From Rugalucina vietnamica (Eukaryota; Mollusca; Bivalvia; Lucinida; Lucinidae): DNA of 64,000 nucleotides. A model generated the notes under the pieces. That model did not search any database. It had not been told where the DNA came from and saw only the letters and a program-made list of their open reading frames with translations. Each line of letters begins with the position of its first letter. The first letter of the stretch is position 1. Positions 40,088 through 53,300 of the stretch are shown here, piece by piece. The stretch is taken from assembly GCA_964017185.1 (NCBI GenBank), contig OZ024876.1, positions 10,169,726 to 10,233,725 of the forward strand, in the 5' to 3' direction. The position numbers and the translations under genes were made by a program.

Positions 40088-42363
40088 GTATACTGACGTC
40101 AACAAAAAAACGCCTCAGTCAACTTTGACACGTCATACTGCCAAAATTAACGACCTTATTTATTTCAAATATTGGTCATATCTTTTGCCAAACTTTTACG
40201 CATTCGGAAGTGCTGAAATTGAATTATTCAGACTGACATGCTGTTGAAAACATACACCCCTCGCAAAATCCCTATTTTGTTCATGAACCGGTCTATCAGG
40301 CATCACTTCTTTTGATTACTGAAAGTCTCCTCTGCAATACCACCACATAAGCTATAGAGTGGGATATCCATACGTGACGATATGTTTTTGAAATACATTT
40401 TTTGAAAACCGATTTTCGTTCTCTAGCGTTATGGATGTCACTGCAGCTAATGAAGCATGCGCAGCTAATGATCAGTGCTAAAAATGATAATCGCCGTCAA
40501 AATGGCCAAAACGTTTTCAAAGGCTATCCTGGCATGGCTATTTAAAGAGAATAGTTTCTTTAGTTACTTCTCAAGACTTTCAGACGTGCAACGAACGTCC
40601 TTACGGATAACGTGTATTTGACGTATAGGAAAATAAGCATCAGAATACCATTGCTCCATTCTTGGCTATTCATTTGAAATAATGCGACTATGTTATGAAA
40701 ATTAACTCAAGGTGTGCATCCGAATATAATGACATTGTTTCTGAAATGTTTCATCATTAGAATTCGTTTAAGCATAAGAGACGTCGACGTCAAAAAGATT
40801 TTGCTACATAAGCGTCGGCGAAAGAGCAACGGTAACAAAAATCGATAAAGGGAATTTTATGCCGAAGAGAACGATAGTCACAGCCTATGGAAAGGTACAA
40901 GTAGGCAAAGATCAGGAAAAGACGCAATCAGAAAAAGATTCCCACTCCAAAAACCGAGGTGGGAAAAAACCAAAGTAACAATCAGGTACTTTATACCATA
41001 AAACATATCGTAAGCCGAATGAGCAGCTATTTTCCCAATAGGTGGCCACTTAGTTACCTTAACTTAACTAAAAATATGAAAACACACATAAGGCGCCAAC
41101 AGCACAAAAAAAAATTAAACACCAAGACATAAAACAAAAAGAACCACTACAGAAGTATCGACTTGGAACGATCAGTAACACAAAGTTACTGGCGGGCTTA
41201 AACCGGTTTTACAGGTACCTAACCTCACCCTCAGCTTCTGCAGTGGTTCATAACATTTAGTTAGTTATTTGGTCCTTGTGGTGAATCTCTAACTAGTCAA
41301 TGAATCATCAAGAACAAACAAATAAATCATGATAAACATCCTGATGAATCAAAACCCAGGACTCACAGATTGAGTAAGCTGCCCGACGATGGAGATCCCT
41401 GGGCGCCGAATAACCTACTACGGAGCAAAAGAAAAACACCAGTTGGACCCCGGTGGGCCAAGCAACAGACAAGAAACTCCGGCCCCAACCAACTAAAATG
41501 AATAGCTTTAAGTCGGGGCCATCATAGAGTCTGACGCCCGACCCACCGGCGTGCAATTAAAGAAGGCAGCATAGTTATCAACCATGATTGGGTTAAAAAC
41601 TAAGCATGCAGACCGTCTCATAACATTCAAGTTATAACCTATACGTCTGTAACGTGTTATGATTTTTCTGAACTGAAAAGAAAAATCGTTAATTCCTTTA
41701 AGTTTCTTAAATTTGTAAACCAAGTCACCATAAAATTCAGGTTCCGCAAGGCCCTCACTTAAAAGCGTCTTTAACCCAACATTATATTTGGAAATCAACT
41801 CATAGTGTCTACGATAAAATTTAGAAAAGGTTTTTCGAAGTTTATGATACCGATAGCCCTGTTGAAGAAGTTTTGCCGTTAAACATTTATTTCGAGCGTT
41901 AGAGTCGCTTCGAACGCAAGCAACCGAACATTATCATTTTTTCGTTCCGTCTGTTTCTTTTCTTGTGAAAAGTCCCTATGTTATTTTCAGTCAGTTGAAT
42001 ACTGAAAATAACATAGGGACTTTTCACAAAATTTTGAAATGAAACATTACTGGACTACGTGAGACACGTAGTCCAGTAATGTTACATTTCAAAATTTTGA
42101 TGTTCTTAAGTTTGTAAAACGACTTTGCACGGCTTTCAAGAATTTTCACGTCAAAAACGTCTGTATAATGACGTCAGGGTGCATTTTTAAAAATGGTGCA
42201 CCCACGCAAGTTTTGAGAAAAGTGCGCATCTTAACCAAATACGGTTTATGCTATACCATGAGAGAGAACGTAAAATAAGGGAAATGCAAATTTCGTTCAT
42301 ATTGTATATCTATTGGCCAAGTTATGCAACATTTTCGATGAGGCGTTTTTTATTGACGTCAGT
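40088..42363. mobile_element. Foldback family E element with nested LINE C
   Basis: The ends are inverted: TATACTGACGTCAACAAAAA and TTTTTATTGACGTCAGTATA. A second inner palindrome pairs AACATAGGGACTTTTCAC with its complement (about 41965-42030), and TACTGGACTACGTGAGACACGTAGTCCAGTA sits at 42050-42080. LINE C sequence (40892-41835) is inserted within. No transposase. Confidence 0.6.
40892..41835 (-). repeat. LINE family C 3' end, longest copy
   Basis: On the minus strand, 41798-41508 encodes a 96-residue protein tail ending GRASDSMMAPT, then ~600 bp of 3' untranslated DNA. The tail has FYGDLVYKFKK and RYRRIGYNLNVMRR, which I associate with mollusc retroelement ORFs but cannot place in a named domain. 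It is 5'-truncated. Confidence 0.6.
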
Positions 42364-42534
42364 ATATAAGAGTAGCAAAACATAGCTTAAATAAATAGAA
42401 TAGTATGGGCAGCTTCTGTAGTAGTTCAGAGCATCATTTAGTTAGTTGTTCTGTTCTCGTAAAAGTATTTACGTCACAGTTTTATCAGATCGGCTCTGTT
42501 GCTGTTATTGAGGAAGAAGATTAAATGTAATGAC

Positions 42535-42765
42535 TTCTTGCCAAAACGCAACAATCTGTTTATGCGAAAACAAAGGCGCAGATCAGCTTCGCAGTAACTG
42601 CGAAGCTGATCAGCGCCTTTGTTTTCGCTATACGGATAATACAATTCCTCTTCATTCTAAATTCGAAATTTCAAGTTTCTAGCCACCTTCTGTAGCTGCA
42701 CAGACCGGTTTGTGTCGGGCCTGGTCGGAAACCCCGAAGACCGATTCTCTCGCGTCGCGGCTCCA
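42535..42765. repeat. MITE B copy, diverged ends
   Basis: The core GGCGCAGATCAGCTTCGCAG and its inverse are intact; the outer ends are degraded. Confidence 0.65.
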
Positions 42766-42906
42766 ATGTAATCGACTTGTTGCCAAAACGCATGATATAT
42801 GGCATTCGCACATTGATTTGATAGTCGTTAAATACAACTGAAATCATTTTCAGAACGCAATGGGGTCAATATCGAAAAGCAATTCGTTCGTTTCCAAATG
42901 AAATCT

Positions 42907-43655
42907 TCAGTTAAAGTCCAATTCGCATGCGCCATAAATACACGTGCGTAAATATACTCCGGTGTGCAAATTTTACTCAGGGTAAGCAAATGGCGCATGC
43001 GAACGCAAATACACACCGGAGTATATTTACATATGGGTAAATTTACTCCTGGGTCTGACCAGATGCAAATTTTATTTTTACAAATACACAAGTGTAAATG
43101 CGAACGCAAAGTAAAATTACCCATGAGTATTTTTATTTCAAGTCAATATTCTGCTTTTAGATAACAAATTTTCACATTTTTTGATTATATGACAGTTGCT
43201 AAAATTGTGGACATTGTTGCTAAATAAGAGTTTAGTGCCATTCATCATATTTTAGATCATATGTAGTGCAAACAGCCACATTACTTCTTCATCATTCTTG
43301 GTGATGATTTTGGGGCATTTTAACAGTAATTCCTTGTGAAAGGATGATAAAAGGGAACTGTACAACTGCTAAGGTTGTGCCTGACCATTATAAGATTCCC
43401 ATCTGCTGCCAAAGTCTACAGGAACACCTTGAAGCAGCCTCTTCTTGTTTTGCAAACATAGAAAATTAAATGAACAGGTTTTAAATTATAAATCCACAAA
43501 TGATAAATTTACCTACAAAAATACTCCTGGTGATAAAACCCAAGCGAACACAATGTAATTTACTAACAGGTTGATTTGCACAGAGGAGTATATTTACACA
43601 CCGGAGGATATTTACACGTGTGTATTTTTTGCGCATGCGAATTGGACGTATACTT
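42907..43655. mobile_element. TIR element with CATGCGAATTGG ends
   Basis: Left GTCCAATTCGCATGCGC and right GCGCATGCGAATTGGAC are inverted. ATATACTCCGGTGTG-type words recur within both arms. About 750 bp, non-coding. Confidence 0.65.
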
Positions 43656-43699
43656 GAATGAAACCTATCAAATCGTGTTTCTCTAAACTAGGTTGTTGC

Positions 43700-44060
43700 A
43701 ATATGGCGGAACCTTCGACTTGTGAATTCTGTGCGTCTCAAAATTCACCGCGATTCACCGCGAAGCTGACCAGCGCCTTTGTTTCCCATACACGGATGGT
43801 ACACAATTCCTCTACTTCCTAAATACAAAATTTCCAGCCTCTAGCCATCTTCTGTGCTTGTACAGCTCAGTTTGTTGGCTATCAGACCTGTTTGGAAACC
43901 ACATTGTTTGATTTTTTATTTCATGTCGCGGCTCACATACTCTGAGCTAAATCACGAGAAACCCGGCTTTTCGCAAATGCACAAACACAGACGCAGATCG
44001 GCTGTGCAGGAAATACACAACTGATCAGCGTTTTATTTTTCGCGACGAGGGTTGTACAAT
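43700..44060. repeat. Two degraded MITE B copies
   Basis: 43700-43935 and a weaker one at 43950-44060 (GACGCAGATCGGCTGTGCAGG ... CTGATCAGCG). Confidence 0.5.
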
Positions 44061-44474
44061 GCCTGTTCTTCATAAATGAGAAATTCTACCATCGTTTTTA
44101 AAGGTGCATGATGCACTGACTTTGAATGATATGAGCGGCTTCATCACACAACTAGATGAGTGGTCACACTATTCGCTCAGTCTCAGTTACACGATTTTAG
44201 GGCATTTAATTCTTTAGTTTCTCAAATATTTTGACAAACCTCTTCTAGAGGTATTAGCCTCAAAGAATCATATTTTTGTTATATTTTTGTCCAAATTTCT
44301 TGATGTTTAACGTCCCAGTCAACAGCTATGGTCATATCGGGACGTCGCCTCCATTTTAATTTTACCTAAGTAACCAAAAAGGCTTATATTTATATGTATG
44401 GATGGTTTGACTTGAAACCACTCAGTTTCCCGGGCAGGCTAAGACCTGAGCGGTTTACCAGTAGTTAGAATCTA

Positions 44475-44760
44475 ACATTACGAAAACTTGCCCATGCAAT
44501 ACTAGTATATAGATTTTTCTTAAGTTGTAAAAATGGAAGATTTTCAGTAGATTTTTTTTTATTTTTCTTATTCTTGCTCAAAACATAGATTGCGGGCACA
44601 CGTTAGAACCGCCTCGCCGATGCGGTTCTAACGAGTACCTACAATCTATGTTTTGGAGCAAAAATAAGAAAAATAGGTATACCCCTGCATACCCCAGTTT
44701 TACATATAAACGTGGGGTTTAAGGGGGTATTCATTACACGGACATGATTTCGTGATGAAG
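44475..44760. mobile_element. MITE A copy, nearly complete
   Basis: Begins with ATTACGAAAACTTGCCCATG and ends with ACACGGACATGATTTCGTGA. The centre GAACCGCCTCGCCGATGCGGTTC is a palindrome flanked by inverted CATAGATTG arms. Confidence 0.75.
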
Positions 44761-45769
44761 GTGGTCAGTCAATAGCGTATAAGCTTTGCTTGGAGACAAA
44801 AGCAGCCCACCTATTTCTTTAGGCCCCAATTGGCGGGGCCCCTGTGTCTTATAAAAACCCGGTAATTGATTCAGTTTTCCCTCAACCCAGCTTTTGTACT
44901 GTAAAACTGAGGTTATCATCATATGTTCTTACATTGTCTGAAATTGTGGTGTGTCGTTAGAACAACTCAATAGGCGGTTCGAAAATTATTCATTGGTTTC
45001 CACCATCCTTGGTTTGAGGAACAAATATTTGTCTGAGCCAGATAAAATCGCATTTTAGTTGTCGATTATCTTGTAAACTGTGTACGGGTTTACAAGTTTG
45101 ATATTTGAAACTTCCGACAATACACCAAGATATCTTTTGTTTGTTTACAACCCAGAAATAATCCCTAATAGCATGTTTGGTATAAACAAATCTTCAAATT
45201 TAAGCTAATTGGTTTACAATTAGTTTACAATCCGAGGGTGAAGTGCTTCCTTAAAGCCCAATACAAACAATGGCGAGTTTTGATTTTTTTCAGTCTTTGG
45301 AATCATTCGGAAAGTTTGTGTTTTAAATATTTGAGGAACGTTCCCGAGTGCCAAAATTTAATCATAGTTTATTGCTGACGGCATCTCATCATCATTTCAT
45401 ATAGGATTCAGTGCACCAGTAATTTGTATCCCCCTCCTATGATCGGGAATAGAGGGGCCAAGGCGGGGTTTAAGTGCCTGGATTTAACCTCTGATGAGTC
45501 CCGACAGTGCCGGAGATGCATCGTTTTTTTGTTTTTTTTTTTTTAAATATCCCGCTAAATACAAGGTCACATTAATTCAAATTAGATAGCAGTCGTATTT
45601 TGAACAACTCAACTTTATTTAACTCAAGGTTACATTTGTAACATACGAGCATATAGACAGAAACGAAAGACGTAGTGAAACAACAAAGCAGTGGGGAAAG
45701 CATATTACCAACATTCATTAAATTTCCGATTGCCTATAATAATGTATGGAAAGCTATTCTTGCCATTAC
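44761..45769. other. Non-coding DNA
   Basis: No gene I can support. An AGCGTATAAGCTTTGCTTGG segment at 44773 recurs near 49211, so part is repetitive. Confidence 0.4.
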
Positions 45770-45930
45770 GAAAACATGCCCATGCAATAAACAGAGATTT
45801 TTTTAGCTTTGACAATTGAAAATTTTCAGCTGATAAATTTTGATATTTTTCTTATTTTTGCTCAAAACATAGATTGTGGGTACACGTTAGAACCGCCTCG
45901 TTACCCAATGATAGGGTATACCCATGAACA
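45770..45930. repeat. MITE A, half copy
   Basis: Only the ATTACGAAAACATGCCCATG arm up to GAACCGCCTCG is present. Confidence 0.65.
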
Positions 45931-46190
45931 AGTTTTCCTGTTGCTAACGTCCAATGTTTGGCATATAACAGTCATCAATAGTTTCTTATCATACATTTAT
46001 AAATAACTGTAGAACAGAAGATATGGATAAATGAGCAAAAGCATTAGCGCATGTCATTAATGAGCCAAGTTTAGTCAGTGAATGAGATGTTCAATGACTG
46101 CAGTTCTCTTCTTGAGCATGCAATTCATCTATGTACTCTCGTGTGCGAACAGGAACCAACTTTTCGCTCAAGAAGCGCTGCGTCGACTTG

Positions 46191-46198
46191 TATATAAA
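46191..46198 (+). promoter_or_regulatory. Candidate TATA box upstream of the secreted coiled-coil gene
   Basis: TATATAAA followed by GACCCGGCTC. It lies 917 nt before the ATG, so a 5' untranslated intron or long leader would be needed. A weaker ATATTAAAG lies at about 47079, nearer the ATG. Which one is used cannot be told. Confidence 0.3.
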
Positions 46199-47107
46199 GA
46201 CCCGGCTCAGTCATTTTGAACACCGGCTGGTCAGAGTTCTAACCAGCATTCAGTCACTCATAGAGCGGTCCAAAACCAAAATTATTGCCGAAGAAATCTA
46301 GTTTGTGTCTTGTGGTCGTGAAGGTGGTTAGAATAAGTGACGTGACCAAGACTAGATTGTTCGCCGCCTCAATTATACTTTACGCCCCAGACGGTCCTTT
46401 TAGCATTTTAACATTTAGGCCTAATTACTTTTATGGTCCTTATTTAATTTGCAAATGAACATAAAATTAATGTACATTTATATTTACATGCAGAAATTCA
46501 AGACCCTCTCTTATATTTTTTCATAATAACAACTCTCATCTGTTGTTCCACATTATTGTAAGCCTTTGGGGGAGCCAGGGTTTTTAGCAGGGGTTTACCA
46601 CGAATCTGACCTCGCAGTGCCGGGCTTTTAGCAAAAAGAGAGGACAATGATACAAATGACTGGTGCACAAAGGTATTTTGTATTGTACAAATTTCAAAAA
46701 CAACGTAAATTAAGTGGTTAAATTGAGAAACAAAATCAAATTATTGCCCCGCCCCTTGTTTGGTTACCATGTTATCTGTGTAATAGTAAAGGCTGGGCAT
46801 TTTATGCGAGGTGGTGACAAATTGATGACATTATTTTGAAATTCTGGCGCCGGTCATATCTCTGTGGTTTCGGTTGGTTTTCATAGATGACCTAAGCAGT
46901 TATCAGAAGGCAGGGAGAACATAATTGCAATCAAACTCGTCCAGTAACTTTAAAGTAATCCTCTTGTTTAATCAAACCATTTTGAGGCATCCCTTCGTTT
47001 CAAGCTGGACAATAGATCGTTCCTAATTTAAATAAGAAATACAACAAAATACAAAAGTAAAATAATACAGGACTGGATTATATTAAAGAGAAACTTAAAC
47101 AATAAAC

Positions 47108-47342
47108 ATGAAAACCGGAATACTAATTTCATTGATAATCATGGTGACATTAGCAGCTGGGGACCGGATACCAGACGGGTTTATTCCACTGCCCCCTCTT
47201 TACGGGCCGGTCCAGCCAGTCAAACCAAAGACGCCGGCTCCTCTCAAACCGGTAACTCCGTCAACACAGAAGATTTACACACCGAAAACTAAAGCCCCGC
47301 CGAAAACTACACCACCCCCAGTCACAAAGAAACCAGTTACAG
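47108..47342 (+). CDS. Exon 1: signal peptide and stalk
   Basis: ATG at 47108 in ACAATAAACATGAAA. The hydrophobic ILISLIIMVTLAAG is a clear signal peptide. The donor ACAG|GTATGA leaves one base of a codon. Confidence 0.85.
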
Positions 47343-50300
47343 GTATGACGTTCTTTTACAACACTTTATCTATAATGATGACCGTCTCAATTTTCATCGA
47401 AATATTTTTTCGAGCAATATTTTCATCGAAATATTTTTTCGAGCAATAAAATCCTCGAAATTAAATCGTCGCAAGCATGGTGCCCATAGCACAGCGTAAT
47501 TATCTTCAACCTAAAATGTAGTATCTTAGTTCCAACAGTCTTGCAAACAGACCATAGAAGACGTGCATTTGCCACTTCAGTCAAATGCCCTGAAATAATG
47601 CTTCAATTAATTTTCTCTTAATGACGATTTTTTTTTCAACTAAGCATTAAAGCGGAACTCTGTATGTATACATACTGTTTAAACTCTTTTTGCATAACTG
47701 TCCCAAGTGAACCTAAATACTCCGCATTAGAATTCTGCTCGATGTGGAGTATTGGAACAAATCATTCCACGGCGCGCTGAACTCTGCAGAATTCGAATAT
47801 TTGTGGAAAACCCGCTTGATGTGCAAAAGTCTGATGAGATGAAATATTTTATATCTTTATTTCTGAATTACATGGATGAAACCACACACCGCTACACTTA
47901 ATACTCCATTTTCTTTGCCGTTCTGCTTCATCTAGTTAGCTTTGAGTCAGCTTATATGGTATGTTGGTTTAATATAGAACAAGGCATAGTCCACTGGTCC
48001 ACTGGTGATGATAGTTTAGGAATATAATAAAGAAATAGATCAGGGGCTCGTTTCACAAAGCGTTTTAAGACAAATTTTATCCTAAGTGTGAACTTAGGAC
48101 TAATTTCGGGATAAGATATGTCTCATCCTTAAGATGTCCTAACTTTAGCCCTAACAATAGGACTCAACTTATGATTGAACTTATTTAATAGTACACTAAA
48201 AATGGCGGACGTTTTTATGTGAAGGGAAAACACAACAAAATATTACCAAGACCGGATCCGAACTCGGATCGGCTGGACAGAAGACAACATAGCTTACCAC
48301 TGAGCCACCGAGTCTTATCTTTTATAAATTTCTTCAGTATTGATAAAGTCCAACATTTTATTTTGTTTGTTTGTTTGAGTTAATGCTTAACGCCCCATTC
48401 AACAGCTATGTTCAAGCCGAGACGTTGCCTCCTATTCATGAGGCGTTCATACAAAATTAGGATGTCATGGCATCCAAAACATGCTTCAAATATACTCAGT
48501 CAAACTTGTAACGCAACAACGATTTATTTGTTACGTTATACAAATAAACTTTATTTCCACTGGATTAGATTGCCGTGCGATTGACACATCTAACAACATC
48601 TGGTTGTAACATTCTGTATTATGCGTCTTAAGAAATTAATCATTTTTCACGATCCAAAAGGAAGACTGACTTCCAGAATCTCTCAGGAGTCGCATGCCAC
48701 CAAAATAACCACTTTAGCCAATCTCATTCGAGCTCAATGGTCTATACTCTGAAAGCCAAATTGTACCCTACTAAATCATAGGCGATTGCTGACCAGCATA
48801 TATATAGTAGACTGTATTACATTTCATTGAAAAGCGAAAACATGCCATAATCGTGATGCGTTGTGTTTGGCTCAGTATAAAGTACCAAAGTAAGGCTTAT
48901 GTGTATGGATGGTTTTACCTAACCACGGTTTCTAGGCAGGCTCAGACCTGAACGGTTCATCAGGAAAACATGTCCGTGTAATGTTTACCCCCTTGAACCC
49001 AACTTTTATATAGCAAAACTGGGGTTTGCAGGGGTATACCTATTTTTCTTATTTTTGCTGAAAAACATAGATTGTGGGTACTCGTTAGAACCGCCTCGCG
49101 GGTTAGGCGGTTCTAACGTGTACACACAATCTATGTTTTGAGCAAAAATAAGAAAAATATAACAGATTTTCTACTGAAATTGTTCAATTGCCTAATCAGA
49201 TAGCCAGTCAGTAGCGTATAAGCTTTGCTTGGAGCGGTACAAGCAGCCCATCTATCAATTCTCAGGGCCCCAATAGGTCCATTTTTATTTTAACTGCAAA
49301 CATCATGGACAGTATACATAATTGTTAGGATAACTCGACCTAAGTTCAATATGGCTAATTGACTATATTTCCCCAAATGATAAACAGATCGGCCACACGA
49401 TGCATCAGGTACCTGATTGTTAGTTTGTTTTTTTCCCACCTCGGGTTTTTGGAGTGGGAATCTTTTGCTGATTGCGCCTTTTCCTGATCTTTGCCTGCTT
49501 GTACCTTTTTATCATACAGTGTAAAAGGCAAACACTCGTGTTAAAGAGATCTGGTTTCGATTTGCAGACGAAATAGCCTATAACATTACAATGAAACAGT
49601 TGGTAGATCTAAGTGCATGTATTTATATTGAAATAGAAAGAAAAAATTGAAAAAAGAGAGAAAATGGATTCGATCTCGGATCGCCTGGTTCATATTATGG
49701 CAAAAATACTAATTAAATTACTTGTATAGATCCACTGAGCTATGCTAAATCAATTCTATTATTTAACATACTTGAAACTAACTGTTTGTTATGTTTGACC
49801 TTGAATTGAGATAAATCTTATGAACAAGTCACAACCTCAAACATAAGACAAGTCTTACCGTTAAGATAGATCACAAGTCACTCTCAGAGTAGTCTCGATA
49901 ATAAGATAAGATATGTCATAAGAGAGCTTCGTGAAACGAGCTACAGTTCTAGCAGTGAATTGTTGAGTAATATATCACTGTTTGGAGGTCAGTTGTAAAG
50001 CAGATCAAATCACGAGCGCGCAGCAATTAAGACGAGCGAAATTTGGAGAATATTTGCGGATTTATGAGGTAGATTAGCTTGCTTCCTGTAACAAGATACA
50101 CGATACAAGAAACTTTATTTTTCGTCGTTTTTTTTGTATAACAAATCACATTAGCTACAAGAGCTATTTTCCGACAAAACAAGAAAAAAATAACATATAT
50201 TAGCAGCTGTAAAAGAAGAAAATCACATGGTATGGGTACAGGCTGTCAGCCAAGTCTTCTAAAAATATAGGAGTAAATGTAGGAAAATTTTCTTAGCAAT

Positions 50301-53300
50301 ATAGGAGGTTTTAGCTCATTTTGAGGAAAATATAGGAGTTTTTCATGAGAAAATCGCTTCATCCTAAACTCTTATACTAATAATCTTTACCTCCACACTC
50401 ACCTTTTCTACAGGAATCAATGTCTTCAATGAGCCGCCTCGTGGGAAAACCAACAATGTGGTTTCCGAACAGGTCCGACACAAACTGGTCTTTACAAGCA
50501 CAGAAAAGAGCTAGAAGCTTGAAATTTTTAAGTTAAGTAGAGGAGGAATTGTACTATCCGAGTAGCGAAAACAAAGGCGCTGATCAGCTTCGCGGTTACC
50601 GCGAAGCTGATCTGCGCCTTTGTTTTCGCCAATGCAGATTGTTGGCTTTCCCATGGGGCGGCTGAAATGTCTAAATAAAGTAACCATTCAGTTCTACAGC
50701 ATCACAATCCAGACAAGATGTGACCATCCAAGTGATGAACAGATAAAGTTTGCCGAATGTGTGCCGAATTCAGTGTGCCGAATTCAGGATGGTGATGCTA
50801 CACACGACCCCAAGCTGACTCTCACAGAATTAAAGATTTTTATATAAATGCATTCTTTTGGCAAAATAAAGGCTTTTTCATTGAAAATATAACAAAAATA
50901 AAGAGCGAATTAAGGTCATTTTTTCTAGTTCTATACTTTGACCTAATTTTAGATTTTAGTTTTCAATGTTTCTTTATAAAAAGTAGAAAATATAAAAATT
51001 TAATAGTCAAATAGTGAATCACACATCTTTTCCCAATGGCAAAATAAATCCACAACTCCCCAGCCTAACAGAATGGGTATAGAACCTTTACTTATAATGT
51101 ATGTAATACTGCCTCGAAATAAGGCGGGGGTCTGGGGGCCGCCGCCTAGCCCCCTCCCCCCCCCGAAGCTCTAGGGTACATGCCTTTGTCTCCTGTGATC
51201 TCAGCCTTTCCTGGGATCCACTGTACGCTGTACATTTGAATTTACAACAAAAATAGGGCATTGCCACACAGAATGAAAAATCGTAAATAGGTAAAAGAAA
51301 GACACAGTATATAAAATATGACAACTTGGATGTAAACTAGAATATACAATTTATTAATTGTTATGAAAATGGGTCACGCTTTGATACTGAAGACTCTGGC
51401 ATACAAAAGTAATGACCATTAAACACTAGGACGGCAGTGATGTTTTTCTTATACAAATCAAATTAAACTTTAAAAAGGATTGCAACCAAACTGAACCAAC
51501 CTAGGGGACCTGCATTCTATTAACTGAAGAATAAAGGAGCAAATGGCTGTTCAAAGAAATATATTCTATTTGATCATTTATCGGCAACAAATTTTCCTTA
51601 AAATATAGGAAATATTTTCAAAATATAGGAGAATTATAGGAATATAGGAGGTGCTTAAAAATATAGGATTCGAACCCAAATATAGGAGTTTTATAGGAAT
51701 ATAGGAATTGGTTGACAGCCTTTTTAAGGTTATCATAAATAAATGTATACATAAGCGTTTAAGAGTACAATAAGATGATAATAGTTAAAAAAATCCTATT
51801 TGATATTTTCAAGACAAATTTAAATATCTACAGATTTTATATACACTTGCTGTAAAATAAAAATATTATTAATACCTGGTTTGTTGCAATAATATAAAAC
51901 TGATTATACTGAAACTGGTTATAATTTGAAGGACATAAGAGTACTGAAAATGTGTAAGAGTACTTGGTAGATAATCACTCGTCAAGAGTACTGTAAATAC
52001 AATCTTAGAACATTAAACCGCGTATTTGGAATGAAACATAACCATCCCGCGGTGGTAGAATAACTTCTACTTTGATACTGCCCAGGCCCAAAACATCGCG
52101 GACAAGTGACATCATTTGCTTATGCTAAAAACAAAAGAAAATAATTTGCGGCTTTCGCTTGAGACAGTTCATCGCAACGTCAATACAAACAAACAAACAA
52201 AAGTTCATCACAAAGGGTTGATAATAGCATCGTAATCATGGTAAAAGAAATTCAAAATGGTAAAACCTTTTGAACGTGTTTTTCAGTGAAAACAAACAAG
52301 CCGCCGGTAACCAATCCGCCACTGTCCCAGATTTCGACAAGAACGACAACCAAGAACTGTCAGTTTTCCTTCAACGTACCTAACTCAAACTGTCAGGGCG
52401 GTAACTCTGCCGTTCAGCAAACGTTAACGTCACTCCGCCAGCAGTTGGCAACAGCACGGCAACAACACCAAGCCCAGAATGCTGCTCTACAGTCGGTGAT
52501 CTCGACACTTCAGTCACAACAGTCCGGCTACATCACGAAAATTGCCGACCTTCAGAATGAGGTGAAAAGTCTTGTGGCAGCGTTCAATTCATTGGTGTCT
52601 GGCCAGTCATCGACAACTTATGCGCCGGTCATATCAACGGTGTCGAGTATCGGCAGCGGCAACCCGTCGAACCTGAAACAGGAAATCAAGAACATACAAA
52701 CAATCTTGCAGAATGCAATGAATGATTTTGAATCGAAGATTTTCAACCTGTCATCGATCCTCAATCAAAATCAAATACAAGAATCAAAGGTAATTTTATC
52801 ACTTTTTTATTTACAGCATCACTTCAGTCATATACATAATATATATAATTATAAGAAGGTCACTGATTTGAACCAATAAGAAAAAAAAAATATGTTCATA
52901 ACTTAAAAGTTGCTTATTTTCTGTTATAAAATTGGTTCATCTAGAAACTATTTGCCTAGAGAATTGTCTAGGGTTAGTTGTTTACGATATCATGGTCAAA
53001 ATAAGAGAAGTCAAGTTCATTTAAAATCATCGGGCTGGGTGTGTGATGTTGCAAAGAAACAAGTATATATATATGAATTATGTCTCGGTCAACTGCAAGC
53101 TAAGTAGTAATTACCCGCTGAGCGACAGGTGGGTATGATATTTTCCTGACCTGTCCAGCCAAAAGCATGTACCGAGAGCCCGAAGGGCTCGAGGTACATG
53201 CTTTTGGCGGGACAGGTCAGGAAAATATCATGCCCACCTGTCGCGAAGCGGGTAATTAACTTACCTTATGACCCCACATAGTGAAATTTTAGTTTTTAAG

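Larger units (their letters stand above)
48043..49943. mobile_element. TIR element in intron 1 with nested MITE A and tRNA-like segments
   Basis: GGGCTCGTTTCACAAAGC at the left and GCTTCGTGAAACGAGCT at the right are inverted. Near the ends TAAGATATGTCTCATC and GATAAGATATGTCATAAG also correspond. Inside lie MITE A (48960-49195), a LINE C end (49430-49510) and two tRNA-like stretches on the minus strand. Confidence 0.55.

Noticed and set aside
39852..40247. 131-residue ORF with a Thr-His run
   Set aside because: The run is the (CA)n microsatellite; flanks are foldback family E sequence.
41508..41798. Independent 96-residue host gene
   Set aside because: The same tail recurs in other LINE C copies, so it is the end of a retroelement protein.
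48250..48318. Functional tRNA gene
   Set aside because: Boxes resemble pol III boxes but no full cloverleaf forms and no terminator T run follows.
50620..50847. 75-residue ORF starting in MITE B
   Set aside because: Starts within the transposon end and lacks any family feature or splice support; lies in intron 1.
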